A DNA stretch of 64,000 bases from CAYFRC01 sp050946115 (GTDB taxonomy: Bacteria; Bacillota; Clostridia; Christensenellales; Aristaeellaceae), in assembly GCA_050946115.1 (NCBI GenBank), contig JBMNUF010000010.1:1-64000 (forward strand), given 5' to 3'. Made by a program: the position numbers and the translations under genes. Positions 50,940 through 59,320 of this stretch are shown here, in pieces. How positions within the stretch are numbered: the stretch's first letter is position 1; every line of letters begins with the position of its first letter. The notes beneath the pieces were generated by a model that was not told where the DNA came from, searched no databases, and worked only from the letters and a program-made list of their open reading frames with translations.

Positions 50940-52007
50940 ATGGCAAAATACGACATCGCGACATACATATGGCCGAGCTACACGGGCGACGAGCCGAGGT
51001 CGCGCATCTTTTGGTCCGATGGCTACGGCGAGTGGCAGACGGTCAGGGCGGCGAGGGCGAAGTTTCAGGGGCATTTGTGGCCCCGAAAGCCGCTGTGGGG
51101 CTACTGCAACGAGGCGGATCCCAAGGTGATGGAGATGCAGATCGATGCTGCGGTCTCCCACGGCGTGAACACGTTCATCTACGACTGGTACTGGTATGAC
51201 GATCGCCCCTTCCTCGAAAACTGCTTGAACGACGGCTTTCTGAAAGCGAAAAACCGCGCGGATATGCGGTTTTTCCTCATGTGGGCAAACCACGACGCGA
51301 CGTATCTGTGGGACAAGCGCAATTCGCACGACCGCAAAACCGTCGTGTGGCGCGGCGATCTGTGCCGCGCGCAGTTCGAGCGCGCGATGGGGCGCATCAT
51401 GTCGAACTACTTCCCGCTCCCCGAGTACTACAGAATCGACGGAAAGCCCGTGCTCATGATTTACGACGTCGCAAACCTTGTAAAGGGGCTGGGCGGCGCG
51501 GAGGCGACGAAGGACGCGCTCTCGTGGTTCAAAGAAAAGAGCGACGCGCATCTGCAGTTCACCATGTGGAACGATTCCGTCCGCGCGGGCGGGCTCGCGC
51601 CGAAGGCGTTTCATACGCTCGGCTTTGACAGCTGCACGCACTACCAGTATTGCCACTTTGCGGACGTGGACAGACCGTATCCCGAGGTGCTTTCGGATGC
51701 GGTGCGCGAGTGGGAGCGGCTGGACGGGGGGATGCCCGTGCCGTATTTTCCGCACGTCTCCCTTGGCTGGGACAACAACCCGCGCTTCGAAGAGTTCATG
51801 CCCGGCATCATTCGCGACTGCACGCCCGAAAACATCGAGCGGGCGTTTCTGAGCGCCAGGGATTTTTTGGATGCGCGGCCTTCCCTTCATAAACTCATCA
51901 CCGTCAACAGTTGGAACGAATGGACGGAGGGTAGCTATCTGGAGCCTGACGACCTGAACGGCTACGGCTACCTTCAGGCGATCAAAAACGTATTTTGCGG
52001 GGAGTGA
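50940..52007 (+). CDS. glycoside hydrolase family 99-like (WbsX-type) protein
   Basis: 355-aa cytoplasmic protein of the WbsX/GH99-like group, found in O-antigen and rhamnan loci. Segments: YDIATYIWPSYTGDEPRSRI, GVNTFIYDWYWYDDRPFLE, FFLMWANHDATYLW and ITVNSWNEWTEGSYLEPD with the conserved Glu residues. A TIM-barrel hydrolase or transferase role has been proposed for the family, but the reaction is not established. ATG follows GGAGGAC, 26 bases after dnaE, so it probably shares its transcript. Confidence 0.82.
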   Translation: MAKYDIATYIWPSYTGDEPRSRIFWSDGYGEWQTVRAARAKFQGHLWPRKPLWGYCNEADPKVMEMQIDAAVSHGVNTFIYDWYWYDDRPFLENCLNDGFLKAKNRADMRFFLMWANHDATYLWDKRNSHDRKTVVWRGDLCRAQFERAMGRIMSNYFPLPEYYRIDGKPVLMIYDVANLVKGLGGAEATKDALSWFKEKSDAHLQFTMWNDSVRAGGLAPKAFHTLGFDSCTHYQYCHFADVDRPYPEVLSDAVREWERLDGGMPVPYFPHVSLGWDNNPRFEEFMPGIIRDCTPENIERAFLSARDFLDARPSLHKLITVNSWNEWTEGSYLEPDDLNGYGYLQAIKNVFCGE

Positions 52008-52013
52008 CAAAAA

Positions 52014-53186
52014 ATGGACGTGCAGCAGGAATCCGTCAAAAAACACTATGAATGGAAGGGCAAGATCGAGGTCGTGAGCCGCGTTCCGGTTACGAACGCG
52101 GAGGAACTGACGATCGCGTATACGCCGGGCGTCGCGCAGCCGTGCCGCGTCATCCAGGGGGATGTATCTCAAAGCTATTCCCTCACGCGCAGGGGCAACC
52201 TCGTCGCGGTCATCACTGACGGATCGGCGGTATTGGGGCTCGGCGACATCGGCCCCGAGGCGGGCATGCCCGTGATGGAGGGCAAGTGCTGCCTGTTCAA
52301 GGAATTCGCGGGCGTGGATGCCTTTCCCCTGTGCATCAGGACGCACGATGTGGACGAACTCGTCCGCACGATCTATCTTCTGTCCGGCTCTTTCGGCGGC
52401 ATCAATCTGGAGGACATCGCCGCGCCGCGGTGTTTTGAGGTCGAACGGCGACTTCGGGAAATCTGTGACATCCCCGTCTTTCACGACGACCAGCACGGCA
52501 CGGCAATCGTCGTCGCATCGGCGATGGAAAACGCGCTGAAGCTTGCGGGGAAGCGCATGGATGAGGCGAAAATCGTCGTCAACGGCGCGGGCGCTGCGGG
52601 CTGTTCCATCGCGTCGCACCTATTGCGCATGGGCGCAGAGGACGTCACGCTCGTCGATAGATTCGGAATCATCGCGGAGGGCATGGAAAACCTGAACCCC
52701 ATGCAAGAAGAGCTCTCCCGCAAGACGAACAGGCGGCAGCTTCGCGGAACGCTCGCGGACGCGATGAAGGGTGCGGACTGCTTTGTCGGCGTATCGGCAC
52801 CCGGCGTCGTAACGGGGGACATGGTGCGCTCCATGGGGGACAAGCCGATCCTGTTTCCGATGGCGAATCCCGTGCCCGAAATCTTCCCCGAGGAGGCGAA
52901 GGAGGCGGGCGCGTTCATCGTCGGCACGGGCAGGAGCGACTATCCGAACCAGATCAACAACGTCCTGGCGTTCCCCGGGGTGTTTCGGGGCGCGCTCGAT
53001 ACGCGTGCGCGGGACATCAACGAGGAGATGAAAGCTGCCGCGAGCAGGGCGATTGCGTCCTTGGTGTCGGATGAGGAGCTTTCTACGGAATATATCCTGC
53101 CCAAGGCGTTTGACAGGCGCGTAGGCATTGCGGTCGCACGGGCGGTCGCACAGGCGGCGCGAAAAACGGGCGTCGCGCGAATCTGA
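52014..53186 (+). CDS. NAD(P)-dependent malic enzyme
   Basis: 390-aa short-type malic enzyme converting malate to pyruvate and CO2. AYTPGVAQPCRVIQ gives the catalytic Tyr, GLGDIGPEAGMPVMEGK the lysine region, and VFHDDQHGTAIVVASAMEN the metal site. IVVNGAGAAGCSIASHLL is the Rossmann fold. The C-terminal third matches the short bacterial form, without a phosphotransacetylase domain. ATG follows GGGGAG. Confidence 0.95.
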   Translation: MDVQQESVKKHYEWKGKIEVVSRVPVTNAEELTIAYTPGVAQPCRVIQGDVSQSYSLTRRGNLVAVITDGSAVLGLGDIGPEAGMPVMEGKCCLFKEFAGVDAFPLCIRTHDVDELVRTIYLLSGSFGGINLEDIAAPRCFEVERRLREICDIPVFHDDQHGTAIVVASAMENALKLAGKRMDEAKIVVNGAGAAGCSIASHLLRMGAEDVTLVDRFGIIAEGMENLNPMQEELSRKTNRRQLRGTLADAMKGADCFVGVSAPGVVTGDMVRSMGDKPILFPMANPVPEIFPEEAKEAGAFIVGTGRSDYPNQINNVLAFPGVFRGALDTRARDINEEMKAAASRAIASLVSDEELSTEYILPKAFDRRVGIAVARAVAQAARKTGVARI

Positions 53187-53187
53187 A

Positions 53188-53203
53188 AAAGGCGCGCGCC
53201 TTT
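53188..53203 (+). terminator. possible hairpin after malic enzyme
   Basis: The 16-base palindrome AAAGGCGCGCGCCTTT starts just past the stop. The T-run is only three bases, so termination is uncertain. Confidence 0.35.
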
Positions 53204-53249
53204 GCGCCGCAACAAAAACGTTAAATTTTACAAAGGTGTTATTATGTCC

Positions 53250-53278
53250 TTGACATCGCGACGATAATAGGGTATACT
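53250..53278 (+). promoter_or_regulatory. promoter of the sugar ABC operon
   Basis: TTGACA (53250-53255), 17-base spacer, TATACT (53273-53278). Start of transcription near 53285, giving a leader of about 115 bases. Confidence 0.9.
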
Positions 53279-53292
53279 TAAAATTAGTTCTA

Positions 53293-53376
53293 CCATTGCA
53301 CAGTTTGTGCGGGCGGGAATGGCGCAAAATGCACAGCTTCGCGCGCTTGCATTTTGCAGGGTTGTATCGCGCGAAG
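53293..53376 (+). promoter_or_regulatory. structured leader RNA, candidate novel riboswitch or protein-binding element
   Basis: CCATT (53293-53297) pairs with AATGG (53318-53322), enclosing hairpin GCACA-GTT-TGTGC (53298-53310) and a GGGCGGG bulge. Next, GCAAAATGCA (53324-53333) pairs perfectly with TGCATTTTGC (53348-53357), and its 14-base loop holds CTTCGCGCG (53337-53345). That loop sequence is exactly complementary to CGCGCGAAG (53368-53376), which itself sits in the loop of a weak GTTGT/ACAAT hairpin. A 9-bp pseudoknot or kissing pair results, ending 12 bases before the AGGAGG site at 53389. I recognise no known riboswitch. Confidence 0.55.
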
Positions 53377-53401
53377 AACAATACTACAGGAGGATGTTTG
53401 T

Positions 53402-54994
53402 ATGAAGAAATTTTCCAGGGTCTTGAGTTTCCTCATGGCGGTTGCGATGCTCGTTTCCTACGCGGCGTTCGCGGAGGAGTTAGGCGTAATCCGCCGTCAC
53501 CAGAAGGGTGCGGATCTGTCCAAGCTTCCGATCGTGGAAGAGACCGTCACCGTCGACGTATGGAGGAGCTTCTCTTCCACCATCATGGAGAGCTTGTCAC
53601 AGTGTGAGGTTTTCAAGAAGATGGAAGAACTCACCAACGTACACATCAATTGGGTGTACCCGCCGGTGGGCTCCGCAACGGACAACTTCAACCTGCGCTG
53701 CGCCTCCAACGACCTGCCGCACATGTTCTCCATGCCGCCGGAGTATGCGGGCGGCGTCGAGAACGGCGTGGCAGACGGCGTGTATATGGCGTTCACATCC
53801 TACTACGACGACGGCTTCGCGCCCAACCTCAAGTACCTGCGCGATACGGATGCCAAGATCGCGAAGGATTCCGTCATGGACTCCGGCGAGCTGATCAAGT
53901 GGCACATGCTTGACTACGTGCCCTCCAGCCCCTGGTCGGGACTGTGGGTGCGCCAGGATCTGCTCGAAAAAGCGGGCCTCGAAGCCCCGGTGACGGTTGA
54001 CGACTGGACGAACATGCTCCGCACCTTTAAGGAGCAGTTCGGCACGATCCTCGGCCTGAACATCCCCAACTGGTACGGCGTCGGCACCAACTACGCCTTT
54101 GCGGCGACCTATGACACGGGGTACAGCTGGTTTGCCATCGACGGCAAGACCGCCGCTTTCGGCCCCGCGCAGCCCGGCTACAAGGACTTCCTGACGCTGC
54201 TCAACGGCTGGTACGTGGAAGGGCTGTACGATCCGGATTTCGCGACGCTGTCCAACTCCGACTATCAGGCGAAGATGGCAGACGGCACCTACGGCGCGTT
54301 CGGCTCCGCCTACGGCGAGATCGGCCAGGCGAAGGTTTCGGGCATGAACGCAAACCCCGAATACAAGCTCCTTGCCGTCAAGATGCCCGTACAGTACGAA
54401 GGGCAGCTCACCCACCTGCGCCAGTTCGACTCCATCGTCCGCACGGACTATGACGTTCTGACAGCGCGCTGCGAGGACGAAGGCATCGCCGAAACCGTCG
54501 TCGCGTGGAAGGACTTCTGGTATTCGCAGACCGGCGGCGACCTCTGCTCCTACGGCCCCGAGGGCGTTTCCTACAAGTGGGAAGACGACGATACGCTCAC
54601 CTGGATTTACGAGGAAACCGGCATCGTCTCCAAGGGCGACGACATGGACTTCTGGACGGTATATCCGCTCTTTAAGCTCCACAACTGGGGCTACCTGCGC
54701 GACTCCACCGCATACGAGATGCAGCCCGAGGTTTGGCAGTGCATCGAGGCGTGGGGCTCCGACGGTGCGGACTGGTTCATGCCGATGATCGCGGAGAGCG
54801 CCGAGGAGACCGAGGAAATCAACCGCATCATGACCAACATCAACACCTACCGCGAGGAGATGACCTTTAAGTTCATCACCGGGCAGGAATCGTTGGACAA
54901 CTTCGATGCGTTTGTGCAGAACATGTATGACATGGGTCTTGAGGACGCCGTTGCCCTCAAGCAGGACGCGCTGGACCGCTATCTCGAGCGCTAA
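53402..54994 (+). CDS. extracellular solute-binding protein, LplA/family 1 sugar type
   Basis: 530-aa exported sugar-binding protein of the large (LplA-like) class that feeds LplB/LplC permeases, usually for oligosaccharides from uronic or complex glycans. Signal peptide MKKFSRVLSFLMAVAMLVSYAAFA, cut before EEL; no cysteine, so no lipoprotein. WRSFSSTIMESLSQCEVFKKMEELTNVHINW and PSSPWSGLWVRQDLLEKAGLEAPVTVDDW are class features. ATG 53402 follows ACAGGAGGA. No ATPase gene is in the operon, so a shared MsmX-type ATPase is expected. Confidence 0.9.
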   Translation: MKKFSRVLSFLMAVAMLVSYAAFAEELGVIRRHQKGADLSKLPIVEETVTVDVWRSFSSTIMESLSQCEVFKKMEELTNVHINWVYPPVGSATDNFNLRCASNDLPHMFSMPPEYAGGVENGVADGVYMAFTSYYDDGFAPNLKYLRDTDAKIAKDSVMDSGELIKWHMLDYVPSSPWSGLWVRQDLLEKAGLEAPVTVDDWTNMLRTFKEQFGTILGLNIPNWYGVGTNYAFAATYDTGYSWFAIDGKTAAFGPAQPGYKDFLTLLNGWYVEGLYDPDFATLSNSDYQAKMADGTYGAFGSAYGEIGQAKVSGMNANPEYKLLAVKMPVQYEGQLTHLRQFDSIVRTDYDVLTARCEDEGIAETVVAWKDFWYSQTGGDLCSYGPEGVSYKWEDDDTLTWIYEETGIVSKGDDMDFWTVYPLFKLHNWGYLRDSTAYEMQPEVWQCIEAWGSDGADWFMPMIAESAEETEEINRIMTNINTYREEMTFKFITGQESLDNFDAFVQNMYDMGLEDAVALKQDALDRYLER

Positions 54995-55028
54995 TCCCGC
55001 AGCGGACTGTCTGACGTAGAGATTCGAC

Positions 55029-55065
55029 TGCCGGGCGAAGATGCTCTCTTCGTCCGGCAATTCCT
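55029..55065 (+). terminator. hairpin between solute-binding protein and permease genes
   Basis: TGCCGGGCGAAGA (55029-55041) pairs with TCTTCGTCCGGCA (55047-55059), 13 bp with one G-U pair, loop TGCTC, then ATTCCTT. It likely keeps the binding protein in excess over the permeases. Confidence 0.7.
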
Positions 55066-55082
55066 TAAGAGGAGTTGATACT

Positions 55083-56537
55083 ATGACGGTTGCCACCGCG
55101 AAGGAGGCAAACAGGGCGTCAAGCGACCTCAAAAAGTATCTCATCGCGTTACTATCCCTCTTGACGCTCGCGTGTCTCTTTCTGACGTTTATCTCAGGCG
55201 TGCATTACAAGACGGAAGAACCGCAGATTTTAAGCGGCATCGACTTTTTATTGGGCAGAACCGCCGGAAAGAGTGGGGGCACCCCGCATCCGTTGATCGT
55301 GGGGGTTCTCATTTTCGGCGCATGGAGCGTTCTCAACGCGCTCATACAGCCCGACAAGTTCCTCTATTCCATCATTTCATCGGTGTTTTTGATCGTGAGC
55401 ATTGCGATGTTCCGCTTCGACGTGGTGTATCAGGCCAAATCGGAATTCGCGCTCGACGCCTCGGCGGTCGGGATCGGCATCGGATGGGCACTGGCGCTCG
55501 CGCTCGCGATATGCAATTTCGCGGCGATTATCTGGCGCAAGAGTTCGCGGACGCTCCTTTTGCGCAAGCAGGAGCTCGACAGGATCTACGCCTCCGCGAA
55601 TATCCCCGGCGGCTATAAGGTTTTGTCGACGAAGGAGATCATCGCGCGCGACTTCTGCAAGCACTGGCCGATCTATCTCATGGTGCTTCCGACGCTCATC
55701 TTCTATTTCGTATGGTGCTACGGCCCCATGTACGGCATCATCATCGCCTTCAACGATTTTGCGCCCAAGCGCGGCATTCTCGGCAGCAAATGGGTGGGAC
55801 TGCAGTGGTTCCGCGATTTCTTCCGCAGCCCCTTTGCATGGCGCACGATCCGAAATACGCTGTTCATCAGCTTTTACAACCTTCTGTTCGGGTTCCCCGC
55901 GCCGATCATCCTGGCGCTCATGCTCAACGAGATGCACAGCATAAAGTTCAAGCGCGTCGCGCAGACGATCACCTACATGCCGTACTTCATTTCGCTGGTC
56001 GTCATGTGCGGTATCCTCACGGATTTCTGCTCGACGACGGGGCTTTTCGCGCAGATTCAATACCTGTTTGGCGCAGACACGGCTGTGAACCTCTTGGGCG
56101 ATGCAAAGTATTTCCGCAGCGTCTATGTCGGCTCGGAAATCTGGCAGAAGCTCGGCTGGGACTCGATTATCTACCTGTCTGCATTGTCCGCCATCGACCA
56201 GGAACAGTATGAGGCGGCGACGATCGACGGCGCGGGCAAGTTCAAGCAGGTGCTCCATGTGACGATCCCGGGCATTATGCCGACGATCTCGATCCTTCTG
56301 ATCCTGCGCATCGGTGCGCTCATGGGCATTGGCTACGAGAAGATCATCCTGCTCTACAACGGCCTCACCTACGAGACGGCGGACGTCGTTTCGACCTACG
56401 TATACCGCAAGGGCATCGTGGATGCGAACTTCAGTTTCTCCACAGCGGTAAACCTTTTCAATTCCATCATCAATTTCCTGTTGGTCGTGTTCGCGAATAA
56501 GATGAGCTCGATCCTCACGGAAAACAGTCTGTGGTAA
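55083..56537 (+). CDS. sugar ABC transporter permease, LplB type, with extra N-terminal membrane domain
   Basis: 484-aa permease. The C-terminal 300 residues are an ordinary LplB: HWPIYLMVLPTLIFYFVWCYGPMYG, then the coupling EAA loop EQYEAATIDGAGKFKQVLHVTIPGIMP. The first about 180 residues are extra: four hydrophobic helices (YLIALLSLLTLACLFLTFIS, LIVGVLIFGAWSVLNALI, FLYSIISSVFLIVSIAMF, VGIGIGWALALALAICNF) and a short basic linker. Standard LplB proteins are about 300 aa. ATG 55083 follows AAGAGGAG. The extra domain may be a regulator or scaffold; its role is unknown. Confidence 0.88.
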   Translation: MTVATAKEANRASSDLKKYLIALLSLLTLACLFLTFISGVHYKTEEPQILSGIDFLLGRTAGKSGGTPHPLIVGVLIFGAWSVLNALIQPDKFLYSIISSVFLIVSIAMFRFDVVYQAKSEFALDASAVGIGIGWALALALAICNFAAIIWRKSSRTLLLRKQELDRIYASANIPGGYKVLSTKEIIARDFCKHWPIYLMVLPTLIFYFVWCYGPMYGIIIAFNDFAPKRGILGSKWVGLQWFRDFFRSPFAWRTIRNTLFISFYNLLFGFPAPIILALMLNEMHSIKFKRVAQTITYMPYFISLVVMCGILTDFCSTTGLFAQIQYLFGADTAVNLLGDAKYFRSVYVGSEIWQKLGWDSIIYLSALSAIDQEQYEAATIDGAGKFKQVLHVTIPGIMPTISILLILRIGALMGIGYEKIILLYNGLTYETADVVSTYVYRKGIVDANFSFSTAVNLFNSIINFLLVVFANKMSSILTENSLW

Positions 56538-56550
56538 AGGAGGGACACGC

Positions 56551-57447
56551 ATGGCGAACAGTAAGCTGAGAACAAACGGCGAAAAAGCATTTGCCGTTTT
56601 CAATTACACCTTTGTGACGATCCTCTGCGTGATCTGCCTGTATCCGCTGTGGTATGTGCTGGTCTGCTCGCTTTCCGACCCGATTCTTTTGTACATGAAC
56701 CGCGGAATCATGGTCTGGCCGCTGGGCAAATGGTCGCTGAGGGGCTATAAGCTCGTATTGGACAACCCGAACATCTATACGGGATTCCGCAATACGCTGA
56801 TTTATCTCGGCGCGGGTACGCTCCTGAACATGTTTCTTACGATCACGGCATCCTACGCGCTTTCGAGAAAGCAATGCTACTGGAACGGGACCATCATGAA
56901 GATTATCGCCTTTACGATGTATTTTCACGGCGGGCTGATCCCGTTCTACCTGATGGTGAAGAACATGGGGCTGCTCGATACGTATTCGAGCATCATCCTG
57001 CCGGTCGCGGTATCCACGTGGAACCTGATCGTGATGCGCACGAGCTTTGCCGGCATCCCCGATTCCCTCGAGGAATCCGCGCGGCTCGACGGCGCGAACG
57101 ATTGGACGATCCTCTGGCGCATCTTCTTCCCGCTCGCGCAGGCGACGATCGCGGTCATCGCGCTGTTTTACGCGGTGTACTGGTGGAACAACTGGTTCAA
57201 CCCCTCCATCTTCCTCTCCAGCAAGTCCAAATACCCCCTGCAGCTCGTGTTGCGCGAGATTCTGCTGAAGAACGATACATCCGCCATGACGCAGATCGGC
57301 TCCGTCGGACAGAGCCAACAGGAGCAGTACAGGATGCTCGTGAAATACTGCACGATCATCGTCTCTACGGTTCCGATCCTCGTGGTGTATCCTTTCCTGC
57401 AGCGGTATTTCGTGAAGGGCGTAATGATCGGCTCGATCAAAGGATAG
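56551..57447 (+). CDS. sugar ABC transporter permease, LplC type
   Basis: 298-aa permease of the carbohydrate CUT1/LplC class. N-terminal KAFAVFNYTFVTILCVICLYPLWYVLVCSL and the EAA loop ESARLDGANDWTILWRIFFPLAQ. C-terminal YPFLQRYFVKGVMIGSIKG is the family's usual ending. Forms a heterodimer with the preceding permease. ATG follows AAAGGAGGG, 13 bases after the previous stop. Confidence 0.93.
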   Translation: MANSKLRTNGEKAFAVFNYTFVTILCVICLYPLWYVLVCSLSDPILLYMNRGIMVWPLGKWSLRGYKLVLDNPNIYTGFRNTLIYLGAGTLLNMFLTITASYALSRKQCYWNGTIMKIIAFTMYFHGGLIPFYLMVKNMGLLDTYSSIILPVAVSTWNLIVMRTSFAGIPDSLEESARLDGANDWTILWRIFFPLAQATIAVIALFYAVYWWNNWFNPSIFLSSKSKYPLQLVLREILLKNDTSAMTQIGSVGQSQQEQYRMLVKYCTIIVSTVPILVVYPFLQRYFVKGVMIGSIKG

Positions 57448-57458
57448 GGGAGATGGCG

Positions 57459-58256
57459 ATGTTTCTCGGGATTTCCCTGGGCTCGAGGCATACAAAGGAA
57501 GATGTCGCAAGGTTTGTCAGGGAGGGCTTTCGCTATTTCGAACTTTCCATCCCCGCAAACATAGGAAAGCGCGGGCAAGAGGAGAAGTACATCGAAAACT
57601 TTGTGGAGCCGCTCATGGAAGGGCTGCGCGAAGCGAAGGTTTGCCCGTGGAGCTTCCACCTGCCGTTCGGCGCGGGATTCGACATCGCCGCATACGACGA
57701 GGCGGAGCGAAGAGAAGTCGTCGCCTCCCTAAAGCGGCTGATGACGCTGCTCAAAGACTACGGTGCGCGCGTGTTTGTGATCCACGGCTGTCTCGAGCCG
57801 GTAGAGGATGCGCAGCGCCCCGTGCGCATGGCGTACAGCATCGCATCGCTATCAGAACTGGAGGCGCACGCGAAGTCCTTCGGGATGCGGATTGCCTTGG
57901 AAAACCTCCCCAGAAGCTGCCTCGCCAACGACGCAAAGGAGACCCTTGCAATGCTTCGCGCCGCGGGCCATATCGGCGTGTGTTTCGACGTCAACCACCT
58001 TCTGAACGATACGCACGAGCGTTTTTTGGACGAGATCGCACCCTTCATTGTTACGACGCACCTGTCCGACTACGACGGTATAGACGAACGGCATTGGCTG
58101 CCTGGCGAAGGCATCGTCCCGTGGAAGACAGTCGTCGAGCGCCTTGAAAAGGCGGGCTATCGCGGGCCATATCTGTTCGAGCTCAGCAGGGGCGAAAACG
58201 GCGAATACGCGCCGCAAGAAATCAAGGACGCCTTTTACGGCGCATTGGAACGGTAA
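57459..58256 (+). CDS. sugar phosphate isomerase/epimerase
   Basis: 265-aa xylose isomerase-like TIM barrel, third of its kind in the window. Segments: FRYFELSIPANIG, SFHLPFGAGFDIA, ARVFVIHGCLEP, RIALENLPRSCLA (Glu), CFDVNHLLNDTHE and VTTHLSDYDG. Its place after the LplABC-type transporter suggests it acts on the imported sugar or its derivative. I start it at the second ATG (57459): GGGGAG directly touches the first ATG but lies 6 bases from this one. Followed by a bidirectional terminator. Confidence 0.85.
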   Translation: MFLGISLGSRHTKEDVARFVREGFRYFELSIPANIGKRGQEEKYIENFVEPLMEGLREAKVCPWSFHLPFGAGFDIAAYDEAERREVVASLKRLMTLLKDYGARVFVIHGCLEPVEDAQRPVRMAYSIASLSELEAHAKSFGMRIALENLPRSCLANDAKETLAMLRAAGHIGVCFDVNHLLNDTHERFLDEIAPFIVTTHLSDYDGIDERHWLPGEGIVPWKTVVERLEKAGYRGPYLFELSRGENGEYAPQEIKDAFYGALER

Positions 58257-58300
58257 AAGAAAATCTCCGGTTCGCCCTTCGGCAGACCGGAGATTGTTTA
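58255..58300. terminator. bidirectional terminator, isomerase / cysK
   Basis: AATCTCCGGT (58262-58271) pairs perfectly with ACCGGAGATT (58286-58295). TTTCTTTTAC follows on minus and GTTTAT on plus. Confidence 0.85.
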
Positions 58301-58305
58301 TTGCG

Positions 58306-59235
58306 CTATTCGTCAAACAGCGGCGTGGAGAAATATCTTTCGCCGGTGTCGGGGAGGACCGTGACGACGGTCTTGCCCTTGCCGAGCTTTTTCGCGAGCC
58401 TGAGCGCCGCGGCGACGTTCGTACCGCTCGAAATGCCGCAGAGGATGCCCTCTTCGCGGATGAGGCGGCGCGAAGTTTCGATCGCCTCCTCGTCGGACAC
58501 GATGGCGATGTCGCTGTAGATATTCACGTTCAGGTTTTTGGGGATGAGCCCGTCGCCGATGCCCATTTGGATGTGCGTGCAGATGCTGCCGCCGGAGAGG
58601 ATCGCGGCGTTTTCCGGCTCGACCGCCCAGATTCGAATGTCGGGATACAGCGCCTTGAGCGTTTCGCCGATGCCGGAGAGCGTGCCTCCCGTGCCGATGC
58701 CGGAGCAGAAGCCGTGGATCGGGCCGCCGACCTGCTCGACAATCTCAAGCGCGGTGTGGTATTTGTGGACAACGGGATTGTCGGGGTTTTCAAACTGCTG
58801 CGGCACCCACACGTTTTCGTCCTCGCGCGCCATGCGCAGCGCGGTTTCAAGGCATTCCGCGATGCATTCGCCGATATTGCCCCTGTCGTGTATGAGGACG
58901 AGTTCCGCGCCATATGCCTTGATGAGTTTTCTGCGCTCGCCGCTCACGGAATCGGGCATGACGATGCGCACGCGATATCCCTTCACCGCGCCGGTGAGCG
59001 CGAGCCCGATGCCCTGATTGCCGCTGGTCGGTTCGACGATGATGGTGTCTTTGTGGAGTATGCCACGCTTTTCGGCCTCGACAATCATGTTGTAGGCGGT
59101 GCGGGTCTTGATGGAGCCGCCGATATTCACGCCTTCGTATTTCACGAGGATCTCTGCGGAATCCTCCGGCACCATGCGCTGCAGGCGGATGATGGGCGTA
59201 TGGCCGATCGCCTCCAAAACATTGTTGTAAATCAT
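58306..59235 (-). CDS. cysK: cysteine synthase (O-acetylserine sulfhydrylase)
   Basis: 309-aa PLP enzyme forming cysteine from O-acetylserine and sulfide. PLP lysine K43 in VNIGGSIKTRTA (the usual NPGGSVKDR has become NIGGSIKTR). Substrate loop EPTSGNQGIGLAL (68-80), phosphate loop GIGTGGTLSGIGE, C-terminal GISSGTNVAAAL. ATG 59235 follows GGGAGG. A direct repeat upstream could be a regulator site. Transcribed alone. Confidence 0.93.
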   Translation of the reverse strand: MIYNNVLEAIGHTPIIRLQRMVPEDSAEILVKYEGVNIGGSIKTRTAYNMIVEAEKRGILHKDTIIVEPTSGNQGIGLALTGAVKGYRVRIVMPDSVSGERRKLIKAYGAELVLIHDRGNIGECIAECLETALRMAREDENVWVPQQFENPDNPVVHKYHTALEIVEQVGGPIHGFCSGIGTGGTLSGIGETLKALYPDIRIWAVEPENAAILSGGSICTHIQMGIGDGLIPKNLNVNIYSDIAIVSDEEAIETSRRLIREEGILCGISSGTNVAAALRLAKKLGKGKTVVTVLPDTGERYFSTPLFDE

Positions 59236-59264
59236 ATTGTTACCTCCCAAAGTATTTAAGACAT

Positions 59265-59297
59265 ATTGTAGGATCTCACGATTGTAGGATATCTCAC
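59265..59297. repeat. direct repeat upstream of cysK
   Basis: ATTGTAGGATCTCAC (59265-59279) and ATTGTAGGATATCTCAC (59281-59297) differ only by two inserted bases. They lie 30-62 bases before the cysK ATG, over the expected promoter (TACAAT on the minus strand in each copy), suggesting tandem sites for a regulator. Confidence 0.6.
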
Positions 59298-59300
59298 CAC

Positions 59301-59320
59301 AAAAAACGGCGACTACGCCG
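59301..59320 (-). terminator. terminator of the MATE gene
   Basis: Minus strand CGGCG-TAGT-CGCCG then six T. The MATE stop codon TAG is in its loop. Confidence 0.78.

Noticed and set aside
50763..52619. 618-codon minus-strand open frame
   Set aside because: Lies antisense across dnaE, the WbsX-like gene and malic enzyme; no start context.
53188..53203. Strong terminator after malic enzyme
   Set aside because: The palindrome is good but there are only three T; kept only as a low-confidence hairpin.
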